From: Actinocorallia populi
GTDB taxonomy: Bacteria > Actinomycetota > Actinomycetes > Streptosporangiales > Streptosporangiaceae
DNA: 64,000 bases
Reading direction: 5' to 3'
Assembly (NCBI RefSeq): GCF_002995495.1
Contig: NZ_PVZV01000013.1
Span: forward strand, 1 to 64,000
In this document: positions 11,081 through 20,344 of the stretch, in pieces
How positions within the stretch are numbered: the stretch's first letter is position 1
Layout: every line of letters starts with the position of its first letter
Program-made: the position numbers and the translations under genes
Notes under the pieces: generated by a model
The model's input: only the letters and a program-made list of their open reading frames with translations
Told to the model about the DNA's origin: nothing
Databases searched by the model: none

Positions 11081-11167
11081 GAGGCCCGCCGCCGGCGGAC
11101 GGACGCCCGCAGGCACGTGCCGGGCGGTCCGACCGCACCTGTTCCCCGCACGTTGCGGGACTTTTGG

Positions 11168-11181
11168 TTACCGATCGGTAA
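11168..11181 (+). promoter_or_regulatory. perfect 14-bp palindrome upstream of glpD
   Basis: TTACCGATCGGTAA reads identically on both strands and lies 78 bases before the glpD start. It has the size and symmetry of a repressor dimer site, such as that of TetR-type or IclR/GylR-type regulators. Glycerol catabolism genes of streptomycetes are under GylR, but I do not see a known GylR consensus here, so the regulator is left open. Confidence 0.5.
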
Positions 11182-11258
11182 TGATGGGCAGTGGCGGGGT
11201 TGCGCGCCCTTCCGGCATGGGAAGGGACAGACCGCGGGAACCTGAGCGGGGGAACGGC

Positions 11259-13001
11259 ATGATCGGACTGGGCAGCTCGAGGCTGGGGCCGCAGGAGCGC
11301 GAGACCGCGCTGGAGCGGATGGCCGCCGAGGAGTTCGACGTCGTCGTGGTCGGCGGCGGCATCACCGGCGCCGGGGTGGCCCTCGACGCCGCCACCCGCG
11401 GCCTGAAGGTCGCGCTCGTGGAGGCCAGGGACTTCGCCTCGGGCACCTCCTCGCGCTCCTCCAAACTGATCCACGGCGGGCTGCGCTACCTGGAGCAGTA
11501 CAACTTCGACCTGGTGCGCGAGGCGCTCACCGAACGGGGCCTGCTGCTCCAGGTGATCGCGCCGCACCTGGTGCGGCCCGTGCCGTTCCTCTTCCCGCTG
11601 ACCCACCGGGCCTGGGAGCGCTTCTACATCGGGGCCGGCGTGGCGCTGTACGACACGCTCTCGTTCTCGATGCGGGCGGCGCGGGGCGTGCCCGCGCACC
11701 GGCACCTGAGCCGCCGCCAGGCGCTGAAGGTGGCGCCCTCCCTGCGCAGGACGTCGTTCACCGGGGCGGTGCAGTACTGGGACGCGCAGGTCGACGACGC
11801 GCGCTACGTGATGACGGCGCTGCGGACCGCCGCCGCGTACGGGACGGAGATCGCCTCCCGCACCGAGTGCGTGGGCTTCCTCCGCGAGGGCGAGCGGGTC
11901 ACCGGGGTGCGCGTCCGCGACCTGGAGGGCGGCCGGGAGCTCGAGGTCAGGGCGCGGCAGGTGGTCAACGCCACCGGGGTGTGGACCGACGACATCCAGC
12001 ACCTCGTCGGCGGCCGCGGCCGGATCCACGTCAAGGCGTCCAAGGGCATCCACCTGGTGGTGCCGCGGGACAGGATCCACAGCGCCTCGGGGATCATCAT
12101 CCGCACCGAGAAGTCCGTCCTGTTCGTCATCCCGTGGGGCCGGCACTGGATCGTCGGGACGACCGACACCACCTGGACGTTCGACAAGGCGCACCCCGCC
12201 GCGTCCAAGGCCGACATCGACTACCTGCTCGAACACGTGAACGCCTTCCTCAACGTCCCGCTCACCCCCGACGACGTGGAGGGCGTCTACGCGGGGCTGC
12301 GCCCGCTGCTGTCGGGGGAGTCGGAGGAGACGTCCAAGCTCTCCCGCGAGCACGTCGTGGCCCACCCCGTGCCCGGCCTGGTGATGATCGCCGGAGGCAA
12401 GTACACGACGTACCGGGTGATGGCCAAGGACGCCGTGGACGCCGTCGCGCACGGGCTGGACGGCCGCGTCGCGCCCTCCTGCACCGACCGCGTCACGCTG
12501 GTGGGGGGATCGGGCTACCAGGCGCTGTGGAACTCCCGGCGTCGGCTGGCCGCCTCTTCCGGCCTGCACGTGGCGCGCATCGAGCACCTCCTGCACCGGT
12601 ACGGCACCCTCATCGAGGACCTGCTGGAGCTGGTCGCCGAACGCCCCGACCTGGCCGCCCCGCTGGCCGGGGCCGACGACTACCTGCGCGCCGAGGTCGT
12701 CTACGCCGCCACCCACGAGGGCGCGCGGCATCTCAACGACATCCTGTCGCGGCGCACCCGGATCTCCTTCGAGACCTGGGACCGCGGCCTGGGCGCCGCC
12801 GAGGAGGCCGCGGCCCTGGTCGCCCCGATCCTCGGCTGGACCAAGGAGGAGACCGAACGGGAGCTGGAGCACTACGCCCAGCGGGTGCACGCCGAGCGGG
12901 CCTCCCAGACGTCGGAGAACGACCAGGAGGCCGACGCGCTGCGCCGCGGCGTCCCGGACCTCGTGCCCACCACCGGCGCGGCGGGCGAGCCGGTCAGGTG
13001 A
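11259..13001 (+). CDS. glpD: aerobic glycerol-3-phosphate dehydrogenase
   Basis: This 580-residue FAD enzyme of the membrane surface oxidises glycerol-3-phosphate to dihydroxyacetone phosphate and feeds electrons to quinone. The FAD loop FDVVVVGGGITGAGVALDAA is near residue 30, followed by the family signature SSRSSKLIHGGLRYLE. IPWGRHWIVGTTDT and the C-terminal helical domain (from about residue 410) complete the fold. Start ATG 11259 has GGGGGAA six bases upstream. glpK and glpF are not adjacent. Its 3' end overlaps the convergent oxidoreductase gene by eight bases. A perfect palindrome upstream is a possible operator. Confidence 0.95.
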   Translation: MIGLGSSRLGPQERETALERMAAEEFDVVVVGGGITGAGVALDAATRGLKVALVEARDFASGTSSRSSKLIHGGLRYLEQYNFDLVREALTERGLLLQVIAPHLVRPVPFLFPLTHRAWERFYIGAGVALYDTLSFSMRAARGVPAHRHLSRRQALKVAPSLRRTSFTGAVQYWDAQVDDARYVMTALRTAAAYGTEIASRTECVGFLREGERVTGVRVRDLEGGRELEVRARQVVNATGVWTDDIQHLVGGRGRIHVKASKGIHLVVPRDRIHSASGIIIRTEKSVLFVIPWGRHWIVGTTDTTWTFDKAHPAASKADIDYLLEHVNAFLNVPLTPDDVEGVYAGLRPLLSGESEETSKLSREHVVAHPVPGLVMIAGGKYTTYRVMAKDAVDAVAHGLDGRVAPSCTDRVTLVGGSGYQALWNSRRRLAASSGLHVARIEHLLHRYGTLIEDLLELVAERPDLAAPLAGADDYLRAEVVYAATHEGARHLNDILSRRTRISFETWDRGLGAAEEAAALVAPILGWTKEETERELEHYAQRVHAERASQTSENDQEADALRRGVPDLVPTTGAAGEPVR

Positions 13002-14709
13002 CGTCGACGATCGGCAGCCGGTAGGCGGCCGGGGCCGTGGCGGGGACCACGGGGTTCTTCGGGACGACGGGGGAGAGCCTGCGGTAGGGCTCGTGCTGGG
13101 CCGGGCGGGCGTCGGGCTCGCCGCGGTTGGGCCACAAGGCCATGGCGCGCTCGGCCTGGGCGGTGATGGTCAGGGACGGGTTGACGCCCAGGTTCGCCGA
13201 GATCGTCGAGCCGTCCACCACGTGCAGGCCGCGGTGGCCGTACAGGCGGTGGTAGGGGTCGATGACGCCGGTCTGCGGGGAGTCGCCGATCACGCAGCCG
13301 CCGATGAAGTGCGCGGTCAGCGGGATGTCGAACAGGTCGCCCCAGCTGCCGCCGGGCATGCCGCCGGTCTCCTCGGCCATCATCCGCACGGCCTCGTGGC
13401 CGACGGGGATCCAGGTCGGGTTGGGCTCGCCGTGGCCGGGCCGGGCCCGGAGGTCCCAGCCGAACAGGCCCTTCTTGCCCTCGACGGTGAGGGAGTTGTC
13501 GCGGGTCTGCATGACCAGGGCGATGACCGTGCGCTGCGACCAGCGGCGCAGGTTGGGCAGCCGGGCCAGGTCCCACGGGCGGGCGGCGACCTCGCCGAGG
13601 AACTTCAGCCAGCGGGGCCTGCCGCCGCCGTCGATGAGCAGGGAGCGCACCATGCCCATCAGGTTGGAGCCGTGGCCGTACCGGACGGGTTCGATGTGGG
13701 TCTGCTCGTCCGGGTGGAACGACGAGGTGATGGCCACGCCCTTGGAGTAGTCCTCGCCCTCGGCCGAGAACCGCTCCGCACCCAGGATCGCCTCGGAGTT
13801 GGTGCGGGTCAGCACCCCGAGGTTGTCGGAGATGTGCGGGAGCGACTTCTTCGCCTTGAGCTTGTGCAGCAGCTTCTGCGTGCCGTACGTGCCGGCGGAG
13901 AAGACGACCTGCTCGGCGGTGAGCGTCCTGCGATTGCGTCCGAAGGACCCGGTGCGGACGATGTCGACGGCGTACCCGCCCTCGACCGGCCGCACGTCCG
14001 TGACCCGGGACAGCGGCATGATGCGCGCCCCGGCCTTCTCCGCCAGGTAGAGGTAGTTCTCGGTGAGCATGTTCTTGGCGCCGTGGCGGCAGCCCGTCAT
14101 GCACTCGCCGCACTGCGTGCAGCCCTTGCGCCCGGGGCCCTGGCCGCCGAAGTACGGGTCCTCGTGCTCGGCTCCGCCGTGCTTGCCGAAGAAGACGCCC
14201 ACGGGCGTCAGCCGGAAGGTGTCGGCCTTGCCCATGCGCTCGGCGACCCGCTTGATGACCCTGTCGGCGGGCGTCATCGCCGGGTTCTGCACGACGCCCA
14301 GCATGCGCTTGGCCTGGTCGTAGTAGGGGGAGAGCTCGGCCTCCCAGTCGGTGATGTGCGCCCACTGCCGGTCCTGGAAGAACGGCTTCGGCGGGACGTA
14401 CAGCGTGTTGGCGTACACCAGCGAGCCGCCGCCCACCCCGGCGCCGGCCAGCACGGTGACCATGCCGCCCTTCCTGCCGCGCACCAGGTGGAGGCGCTGG
14501 ATGCCGGTGAGCCCCAGCGCGGGCGCCCACACGTAGGAGGACAGGCGCCAGCTGGTCTTGGGCAGCGGCCGGTGGACGGTGTCCTCGCCGCGGGTGTCGA
14601 AGCGGCGGCCCGCCTCGATGACGCCGACCTTGTAGCCCTTCTCGGTGAGGCGCAGCGCGGTGACGCTGCCGCCGAACCCCGAGCCGATGACGAGAACGTC
14701 GTAGTTCAT
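12994..14709 (-). CDS. GMC-family FAD oxidoreductase, ChoD-like, with ferredoxin-type cysteine motif
   Basis: This 571-residue flavoprotein has the FAD loop VLVIGSGFGGSVTALRL at its N-terminus, a second FAD contact AGAGVGGGSLVYANTLY, and the C-terminal GMC motif HVVDGSTISANLGVNPSLTITA. Its position next to guaB3 corresponds to choD (Rv3409c) of M. tuberculosis, annotated as cholesterol oxidase, but steroid activity cannot be inferred. Around residue 190 it contains CTQCGECMTGC, a C-x2-C-x2-C-x3-C pattern that normally binds a 4Fe-4S cluster. ATG 14709 is followed by the FAD loop at once. The aldehyde dehydrogenase gene ends 11 bases upstream on the same strand, so the two are probably co-transcribed. 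Confidence 0.88.
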   Translation of the reverse strand: MNYDVLVIGSGFGGSVTALRLTEKGYKVGVIEAGRRFDTRGEDTVHRPLPKTSWRLSSYVWAPALGLTGIQRLHLVRGRKGGMVTVLAGAGVGGGSLVYANTLYVPPKPFFQDRQWAHITDWEAELSPYYDQAKRMLGVVQNPAMTPADRVIKRVAERMGKADTFRLTPVGVFFGKHGGAEHEDPYFGGQGPGRKGCTQCGECMTGCRHGAKNMLTENYLYLAEKAGARIMPLSRVTDVRPVEGGYAVDIVRTGSFGRNRRTLTAEQVVFSAGTYGTQKLLHKLKAKKSLPHISDNLGVLTRTNSEAILGAERFSAEGEDYSKGVAITSSFHPDEQTHIEPVRYGHGSNLMGMVRSLLIDGGGRPRWLKFLGEVAARPWDLARLPNLRRWSQRTVIALVMQTRDNSLTVEGKKGLFGWDLRARPGHGEPNPTWIPVGHEAVRMMAEETGGMPGGSWGDLFDIPLTAHFIGGCVIGDSPQTGVIDPYHRLYGHRGLHVVDGSTISANLGVNPSLTITAQAERAMALWPNRGEPDARPAQHEPYRRLSPVVPKNPVVPATAPAAYRLPIVDVT

Positions 14710-14720
14710 GGGGGCCGCCC

Positions 14721-16283
14721 TCACTTGAGCCGAAGGCGCTTGAGCGTCTTGAGGGAGGCGGTGAGCAGGTCGGCGTACCTGGCGTACGGGACGCCGGGAG
14801 GGGCGTCCAGCTCCATGAACCGGCTGGCGGCGAGCGTCTGCACCTCGGTGTACTTCAGCAGTCCCTCGGCGCCGTGGCGGCGGCCGACACCGGACTGCTT
14901 CATGCCGCCCATGGGGGCGTCGTGGGAGGCCATGGCCGCGCCGTAGCCCTCGTTGACGTTGACCGTGCCGGCCTGGATCCGGGAGCCGACGCGGCGGCCG
15001 CGGGCGTGGTCGCGCGTCCAGACCGAGGCGTTCAGGCCGTAGCGGGTGTCGTTGGCCCGCTCGATCGCCTCCTCCTCGGTGGCGAACCGGTAGACGCTGA
15101 CGACGGGCCCGAACGTCTCGTCGGCGCACAGGTCCATCTCGGTGGTGACCCCGGTGAGGATGGTCGGCTCGTAGAACAGCGGGCCGAGGTCGGGCCGGGC
15201 CCTGCCGCCCGCGACGACCGTCGCCCCGGCCGCGACGGCCTGCTCGACGTGCGCGGTGACGGCCTCGAGCTGGCGCCGGTGGGTCAGCGAGCCCATCTGC
15301 GGCTCGAAGTCCAGGGACGAGCCGAGCTTCATCGCCTTGGTCTCGGCGGCGAACTTCGCGAGGAAGGCGTCGTGGACCTTCTCGTGGACCAGCAGCCGCT
15401 CGATGGAGATGCACAGCTGCCCGGCGTTGCTGAAGCACGCCCGGACGGCGCCGCGGGCGGCCTTGTCCAGGTCGGCGTCCTCCAGGACGATCATCGGGTT
15501 CTTGCCGCCGAGCTCCAGCGAGTAGCCGATGAGCCGGGGCGCGGCCTTCTCGGCGATGAGCCGTCCGGCGCGGGTGGAGCCGGTGAAGGCGATGTAGTCG
15601 GCGCCCTCGATGAGGGCGTCGCCGATCTCGCCGGGCTCGCCGAGGACGACCTGCCACAGGTCGCGGGGCAGCCCGCACTCGATCATCAGGTCGACGCACC
15701 ACAGCACGCTCAGCGCGGTCTGGGTGTCGGGCTTGTGCACGACGGCGTTGCCGGCCAGCAGCGCCGGGATGGTGTCGCCGACGCCCATGCTGATGGGGTA
15801 GTTCCACGGGGTGATCATGCCGACCACGCCCTTGGGCTGGCGGTACTCGTAGGTCTTCACGGCCAGCGGGAAGGCGCCCTGGCGGCGCTTGGGCGCCAGC
15901 AGCCCGGCGGCGCGGCGGGCGTAGTACAGCGGGCCGAGGGTGACGTCCAGGAACTCCTCGAAGGCGTGGCGGCGGGCCTTCCCCGTCTCCCACTGCAGGA
16001 TGTCCAGGATCTCGTCGCGGCGGGCGATGAACGCGTCGACGAAGCGCAGGACGGTCTCGGAGCGCGCCGCGGGGGAGCGCCGGGCCCACTCGCGCTGGGC
16101 GGCGCGGGCCTTGGCGTAGGCATTCTCCACGTCCTGGGCGGTGGAGAGCGGCAGGGTGGCCAGGGGGTCGCCGGTGAACGGCGCGTTGATCACGGTGGCG
16201 GCTCCGGAGGAGTTCACCAGGCCGGTGACCCTGGCGATGACAGCGTCGGGCAGGGGGCGGGAGGAAGCCGTCTGGGTTGCCAT
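14721..16283 (-). CDS. gabD2: NAD(P)-dependent succinic-semialdehyde dehydrogenase family protein
   Basis: This aldehyde dehydrogenase of about 520 residues has the active-site region ELGGKNPMIV with the general-base glutamate, the catalytic cysteine in the context FSNAGQLCISIERL, and the C-terminal ETFGPVVSVYRF. It resembles the GabD2 branch, which oxidises succinic semialdehyde to succinate, but related enzymes act on other aldehydes. ATG 16283 is preferred; ATG 16295 adds four residues, and neither has a ribosome site. It heads an operon with the ChoD-like oxidoreductase, which could oxidise an alcohol to the aldehyde used here. The divergent TetR gene and two operator-like sites in the shared promoter region suggest repression by that regulator. 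Confidence 0.9.
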   Translation of the reverse strand: MATQTASSRPLPDAVIARVTGLVNSSGAATVINAPFTGDPLATLPLSTAQDVENAYAKARAAQREWARRSPAARSETVLRFVDAFIARRDEILDILQWETGKARRHAFEEFLDVTLGPLYYARRAAGLLAPKRRQGAFPLAVKTYEYRQPKGVVGMITPWNYPISMGVGDTIPALLAGNAVVHKPDTQTALSVLWCVDLMIECGLPRDLWQVVLGEPGEIGDALIEGADYIAFTGSTRAGRLIAEKAAPRLIGYSLELGGKNPMIVLEDADLDKAARGAVRACFSNAGQLCISIERLLVHEKVHDAFLAKFAAETKAMKLGSSLDFEPQMGSLTHRRQLEAVTAHVEQAVAAGATVVAGGRARPDLGPLFYEPTILTGVTTEMDLCADETFGPVVSVYRFATEEEAIERANDTRYGLNASVWTRDHARGRRVGSRIQAGTVNVNEGYGAAMASHDAPMGGMKQSGVGRRHGAEGLLKYTEVQTLAASRFMELDAPPGVPYARYADLLTASLKTLKRLRLK

Positions 16284-16296
16284 GCCGGTCAGCATA

Positions 16297-16352
16297 TGAC
16301 CGAGCGGCCAGATTTGGATACCCGCAGGTAACCCAAAATGGCCACCCGGTCA
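16297..16352 (+). promoter_or_regulatory. two TetR-type operator candidates 42 bp apart
   Basis: TGACCGAGCGGCCA at 16297-16310 and, in opposite orientation, TGGCCACCCGGTCA at 16339-16352 are copies of one imperfect palindrome (TGACCG-N2-YGGCCA). Their centres are 42 bp apart, four helical turns, so dimers bound to both would face the same side of the DNA. The first lies just inside the gabD2-like start, the second about 106 bp before the TetR start. This suits autoregulation together with control of the divergent dehydrogenase operon. Confidence 0.65.
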
Positions 16353-16457
16353 TTGTGGAACGGCTCACTATTTTGGACCGGTCCACATCCGGAAAGACGA
16401 GAAAGACCGGTGCCGTCCGGTGTATCTGGAAGAGGAGAATCTCAGGGAGGGGTACGC

Positions 16458-17072
16458 ATGGCTGCTTCCACACGACGGAACGGGAAAGCCGGCCGCCAGG
16501 AGAAGCGGACACGGACCCGCAACGCGCTCCTGGACGCCGCGCAGCGGTTGTGGGCCGAACGCGGCATCCACGGGGCGTCCCTGGACGACATCGCCGGCGC
16601 GGCCGGACTCACCAAGGGCGCGGTGTACTCCAACTTCACCGGCAAGGCCGACCTGCTCTTCGCCCTCCTGGAGCGCTGCACCACCCACGGCGAGGGCCTG
16701 GGCCGGCGCTGGGACGGCGACGACGACGAGGACCGGCTGCTGGGCCAGCTCCTGGTGGAGTTCTGGCTGTACGGCATGCGCGACTACTCGGCGGGCTGGC
16801 GGATCGCCGACTGGTACCAGTGCCAGCGCGCCGAGCTGGCCGAGCGGCTGGAACGCGACACGCCGCCCGGAACGGAACCGGACGGCGTGGAGCCGGGCGG
16901 GGAGCCGGCCGGCGGGCCCGGCCTGCCGGCGCAGGAGCGCGCGATCCTCGCCATGGCGATGGAGCTCGGACTGGCCCTGCAGCACCTGCTGGACCCCGAC
17001 CGGATGCCGGCCGGGGTCTACGACAGGGCGATGCGGCTGGTGCTGGGCCAGGCGCCTACTCCCACTCGATAG
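16458..17072 (+). CDS. TetR/AcrR family transcriptional regulator
   Basis: This 204-residue repressor has a classic N-terminal helix-turn-helix ([20 protein letters not shown], then [18 protein letters not shown], residues 25-65) and a variable ligand-binding domain with a tryptophan and tyrosine cluster ([18 protein letters not shown]). The basic tail before the helix-turn-helix ([16 protein letters not shown]) can contact the minor groove. Start ATG 16458 has a strong GGGAGGGG site. It is divergent from the dehydrogenase/oxidoreductase pair and probably controls it through the paired sites at 16297-16352. Its last 17 bases overlap the 3' end of guaA, which converges on it. The inducer is unknown; an alcohol, aldehyde or lipid is plausible from context. 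Confidence 0.9.
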   Translation: MAASTRRNGKAGRQEKRTRTRNALLDAAQRLWAERGIHGASLDDIAGAAGLTKGAVYSNFTGKADLLFALLERCTTHGEGLGRRWDGDDDEDRLLGQLLVEFWLYGMRDYSAGWRIADWYQCQRAELAERLERDTPPGTEPDGVEPGGEPAGGPGLPAQERAILAMAMELGLALQHLLDPDRMPAGVYDRAMRLVLGQAPTPTR

Positions 17073-18612
17073 TGCCCGGGGGCTTGCTGGTGACGTCCAG
17101 CACCACGCGGTTGACCTCGCGCACCTCGTTGGTGATCCGGGTGGAGATGCGCTCCAGCAGGTCGTAGGGCAGGCGCGACCAGTCGGCGGTCATCGCGTCC
17201 TCGCTGCTGACCGGGCGCAGCACCACCGGGTGGCCGTAGGTGCGGCCGTCGCCCTGCACGCCCACCGAGCGCACGTCGGCCAGCAGCACGACCGGGAACT
17301 GCCACACGTCGCGGTCGAGCCCGGCGCGGGTCAGCTCCTCGCGGGCGATCGCGTCGGCCTCGCGCAGCAGGTCCAGCCGCTCCCTGGTGACCTCGCCGAT
17401 GATGCGGATGCCCAGGCCGGGGCCGGGGAAGGGCTGGCGCCAGACGATCTCCGGCGGCAGGCCGAGCTGCTCGCCCAGCGCCCGCACCTCGTCCTTGAAC
17501 AACGTGCGCAGCGGCTCGATCAGGGAGAACCTCAGGTCCTCGGGCAGGCCGCCGACGTTGTGGTGGGACTTGATGTTGGCGGCGCCGGTGCCGCCGCCGG
17601 ACTCCACCACGTCGGGGTACAGGGTGCCCTGGACCAGGAACTCCACGTCCTCGGCGGCGGAGATCTCGCGGGCCGCCGCCTCGAAGACCCGGATGAACTC
17701 CCGGCCGATGATCTTGCGCTTCTCCTCGGGGTCGGTCACCCCGGCCAGCGCGGACAGGAAGCGCTCCTCGGCGTCCACCACGTGCAGCTTCACGCCGGTG
17801 GACGCGACGAAGTCCTTCTCGACCTGCTCGGACTCGTTCTTGCGCATCAGGCCGTGGTCGACGTACACGCAGGTCAGCTGGTCGCCGATGGCGCGCTGGA
17901 CCAGCGCGGCGGCCACCGCGGAGTCCACGCCGCCCGACAGGCCGCAGATGGCGTGCTTGTCGCCGACCTGGCGGCGGATCCGCTCGATCGACTCCTCGGC
18001 GATGTTGACCATCGTCCAGGTGGGGCGGACCCCCGCCAGCTCCAGGAAGCGCTTCATCACCGTCCTGCCGTGCTCGGTGTGCATCACCTCGGGGTGGAAC
18101 TGCACGCCGTACAGGCCGGCCTCGGGGTTCTCGAAGGCGGCGATGGGGGTGACGGCCGTGGTCGCGGTGACCGTGAAGCCCTCGGGGGCGCGGCTGGCGT
18201 AGGTGCCGTGCGACATCCACACCTTCTGCGCCACGGGCAGGCCCTCGAACAGCGAGCCGCCCAGCACGTCCAGGTCGGTGCGGCCGTACTCGGCGACGTC
18301 GGTGCGCTCGACCACGCCGCCCAGGGTCTGGGCCATCGCCTGGAAGCCGTAGCAGATGCCCAGGACCGGGACGCCCGAGGTGAACATGTCCTCGGGCACC
18401 GCGGGGGCGCCCGGCTCGTACACCGAGGAGGGCCCGCCGGACAGGATGATCGCCTTGGGCCTCTTGGCCAGCATCTCGCTGACGGGCATGGTGGACGGCA
18501 CGATCTCGCTGAACACGTGGCATTCCCGGACACGCCGGGCGATCAGCTGCGCATACTGCGCGCCGAAGTCAACGACGAGAACAGTGTCGAACGACTGTTC
18601 GGTCACGGGCAC
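17056..18612 (-). CDS. guaA: GMP synthase (glutamine-hydrolysing)
   Basis: This 518-residue enzyme converts XMP to GMP with ATP and glutamine-derived ammonia. The N-terminal class I amidotransferase has the catalytic cysteine in GICYGFQ and the histidine in YGVQFHPEV. The ATP pyrophosphatase domain begins with the PP-loop [13 protein letters not shown], and the C-terminal dimerisation domain ends with the typical [13 protein letters not shown] 18612 is preferred because AAAGG lies seven bases upstream; GTG 18606 is two codons inside. It completes the GMP branch with guaB. It converges on the TetR gene with a 17-base overlap. Confidence 0.97.
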   Translation of the reverse strand: MPVTEQSFDTVLVVDFGAQYAQLIARRVRECHVFSEIVPSTMPVSEMLAKRPKAIILSGGPSSVYEPGAPAVPEDMFTSGVPVLGICYGFQAMAQTLGGVVERTDVAEYGRTDLDVLGGSLFEGLPVAQKVWMSHGTYASRAPEGFTVTATTAVTPIAAFENPEAGLYGVQFHPEVMHTEHGRTVMKRFLELAGVRPTWTMVNIAEESIERIRRQVGDKHAICGLSGGVDSAVAAALVQRAIGDQLTCVYVDHGLMRKNESEQVEKDFVASTGVKLHVVDAEERFLSALAGVTDPEEKRKIIGREFIRVFEAAAREISAAEDVEFLVQGTLYPDVVESGGGTGAANIKSHHNVGGLPEDLRFSLIEPLRTLFKDEVRALGEQLGLPPEIVWRQPFPGPGLGIRIIGEVTRERLDLLREADAIAREELTRAGLDRDVWQFPVVLLADVRSVGVQGDGRTYGHPVVLRPVSSEDAMTADWSRLPYDLLERISTRITNEVREVNRVVLDVTSKPPGTIEWE

Positions 18613-18817
18613 GGGAGAGCCTTTCGCGGCGAAGACAGGGAGTGGCCCCAGTCTACGGGCTCCCACCGTGCGTGAACGCTGCTCCCCAGGTGCCCGGAAC
18701 GTTAAAGGTCCGCCGGTTTTCTCCAGGTACTTTCTTGTACATTCGTCATCAACCTCCCCCCCGGTAGGAACCTGAGCCCCCCGCCTCCCCCGAACGCCCG
18801 ATCCCCCGAGGAGCCCC

Positions 18818-19816
18818 GTGAAGCGCGCAGGGAAGTACGCCGTGCTCGGACTGGCGGCCGCGGCGGCCGTCTCCGTCCCCCGGATCGCGCAGGCGCCCGA
18901 GCCGGTCGTCGCCCTCCCCCCGGACCGGACGGAGATCTGCGTCACCGGGCAGGACCCCCACGCCCACGCCGGGCACGCCGACCACGCCGACCACTCGCAG
19001 GCGCGGGTGCGGGCGGGCTCGCGGGTGGCCGAGCCGGGCTCCCGGGTGAGCCCGCGGGTCGCCGAGCAGGTCGAGCGGGAGCTGGACCGGCAGGAGATCA
19101 CCGGGAGGCTGCTGCGCGGCACCGGCGACAGGAAGCGGATCCACGTCCCGGTCCACTTCCACGTGCTGCACGACGGCAGGAAGGGCAAGATCACCAAGAA
19201 GGCGGTGAACGAGCAGATCAAGGTCCTGGACGCCGCCTACCGGGGCGCCGCGGGCGGGGCCGACGCCGGGATCAACTTCTATCTGAAGAAGATCACCTGG
19301 ACGAAGAACAAGGGCTGGTTCAAGCAGCCGCGCCGGTACGAGACGGCCTTCAAGAAGAAGTTGCGCAAGGGCGGCGACAGCACGCTCAACATCTACACCG
19401 CCGAGCTGGGGACCGAGCTGCTCGGCTGGGCGAGCATGCCGTGGGACTACCGGAAGAGCCCCAAGCAGGACGGGGTGGTCGTCCACCACGCCAGCCTGCC
19501 CGGCGGGAAGATCAAGGACTACGACCTGGGGTACACCGCGGTGCACGAGGTCGGGCACTGGCTCGGCCTCTACCACACCTTCGGACGCGACTACCCCGAA
19601 CGGGACGGGTGCGCGGCCGGCGACCTCGTCGGCGACACCCCCTCCCAGAAGGAGCCCACCAACGGCTGCCCGGAGAACGCGCCCGACAGCTGCCCCGCCT
19701 GGGGGCGCGACCCGATCCACAACTTCATGGACTACGGGTACGACAGGTGCATGACGGAGTTCACCGAGGGGCAGGTCGAGCGGATGCGCAACGCCTGGGA
19801 GCGCTACCGCCCCTGA
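18818..19816 (+). CDS. secreted M43-type (pappalysin-like) zinc metalloprotease
   Basis: This 332-residue protein has a Sec signal peptide ([18 protein letters not shown]) and a histidine-rich pro-region ([12 protein letters not shown]). The catalytic motif [13 protein letters not shown] matches HExxHxxGxxH of metzincins, and NFMDYG provides the Met-turn. Conserved cysteines (DGCAAGD, NGCPE, DSCPAW, DRCM) suggest two disulfides. The order fits the M43 family found in many actinomycetes, which are secreted proteases of unknown substrate. The start is GTG 18818 with GAGGAG close upstream. It is transcribed alone from an AT-rich promoter region and converges with the Nudix gene, overlapping by 13 bases. 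Confidence 0.88.
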   Translation: MKRAGKYAVLGLAAAAAVSVPRIAQAPEPVVALPPDRTEICVTGQDPHAHAGHADHADHSQARVRAGSRVAEPGSRVSPRVAEQVERELDRQEITGRLLRGTGDRKRIHVPVHFHVLHDGRKGKITKKAVNEQIKVLDAAYRGAAGGADAGINFYLKKITWTKNKGWFKQPRRYETAFKKKLRKGGDSTLNIYTAELGTELLGWASMPWDYRKSPKQDGVVVHHASLPGGKIKDYDLGYTAVHEVGHWLGLYHTFGRDYPERDGCAAGDLVGDTPSQKEPTNGCPENAPDSCPAWGRDPIHNFMDYGYDRCMTEFTEGQVERMRNAWERYRP

Positions 19817-20265
19817 GCCAGGGCCAGCAGCTCGCGGTGGGCCGGGAGCAGGCCCTCGGGCAGCCCGTCCGGCGGGAACAGCCGGGCCTCGAGGATCTCG
19901 CGCCGCTCCAGGCGCAGCCCCTCCAGGCCGCCGGTCAGGACGGCGTCGTAGGCGACCTCGATCCGCAGCCGGTACCCGCTGGTCACCTTCAGCAGCCGGC
20001 CGACCTCCGCCGACAGGCCCGTCTCCTCCCGCAGCTCGCGGGCGATCGTGTCCTCGTGGCGCTCGCCCGCGCGGGCGTAACCGGTGGGGAACCCCCACTG
20101 CCGGCCGAGGGGCCACAACCGGTGGCGCAGCAGCAGGACCCGCCCGTCCGGGGCGCGGACGACGCCGGTGATCCCGCAGTTGAACTTCGCGTGCGCCAGC
20201 CACAACAACCGCCACTGGTAGGAGCCGCGGATTCCGCGCCACAGCCGGGCCGGCAGATCGTCCAT
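19804..20265 (-). CDS. Nudix hydrolase
   Basis: This 153-residue protein carries a complete Nudix box, G-x5-E-x7-REUxEExGU, in the segments GYARAGERHEDT and IARELREETGL. Nudix enzymes cleave nucleoside diphosphates linked to another group; the substrate is not evident. A leading helical stretch (LPARLWRGIRGSYQWRLLWL) and a conserved CGITGVVRAPDG strand precede the box. ATG 20265 is chosen; there is no Shine-Dalgarno and the message may be leaderless. It lies behind the terminator of the ahpCD operon and converges with the metalloprotease gene. Confidence 0.88.
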   Translation of the reverse strand: MDDLPARLWRGIRGSYQWRLLWLAHAKFNCGITGVVRAPDGRVLLLRHRLWPLGRQWGFPTGYARAGERHEDTIARELREETGLSAEVGRLLKVTSGYRLRIEVAYDAVLTGGLEGLRLERREILEARLFPPDGLPEGLLPAHRELLALAQGR

Positions 20266-20293
20266 CGGCCAACCGTACCGGCCGGGCACGCGG

Positions 20294-20329
20294 AAGGCCC
20301 CCGCGGAAAGAGGCTTCCGCGGGGGCCTT
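20294..20329 (-). terminator. intrinsic terminator of ahpC-ahpD
   Basis: A perfect 15-bp stem (AAGGCCCCCGCGGAA with TTCCGCGGGGGCCTT) with a six-base loop lies 16 bases past the ahpD stop. The U-run is short, but the stem is among the strongest in the window. Confidence 0.8.
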
Positions 20330-20344
20330 TCGGATATCGACCGA

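Noticed and set aside
9894-12890. 998-residue minus-strand reading frame across guaB3 and glpD
   Set aside because: It is antisense to two certain genes and crosses the intergenic region between them; the composition (very high Arg, Gly, Asp, Val, His) is that of a shadow frame.
12994-16512. 1172-residue fusion of an aldehyde dehydrogenase-like frame and the GMC oxidoreductase
   Set aside because: The upstream part is a shadow of the aldehyde dehydrogenase gene in another frame; the oxidoreductase starts at its own ATG 14709 directly before the FAD loop.
17056-18612. frame-shifted or fused guaA, because the open frame runs on to 19221
   Set aside because: The extra 200 codons are antisense to the metalloprotease gene and precede a normal GuaA start with a ribosome site; the real gene has the usual 518 residues.
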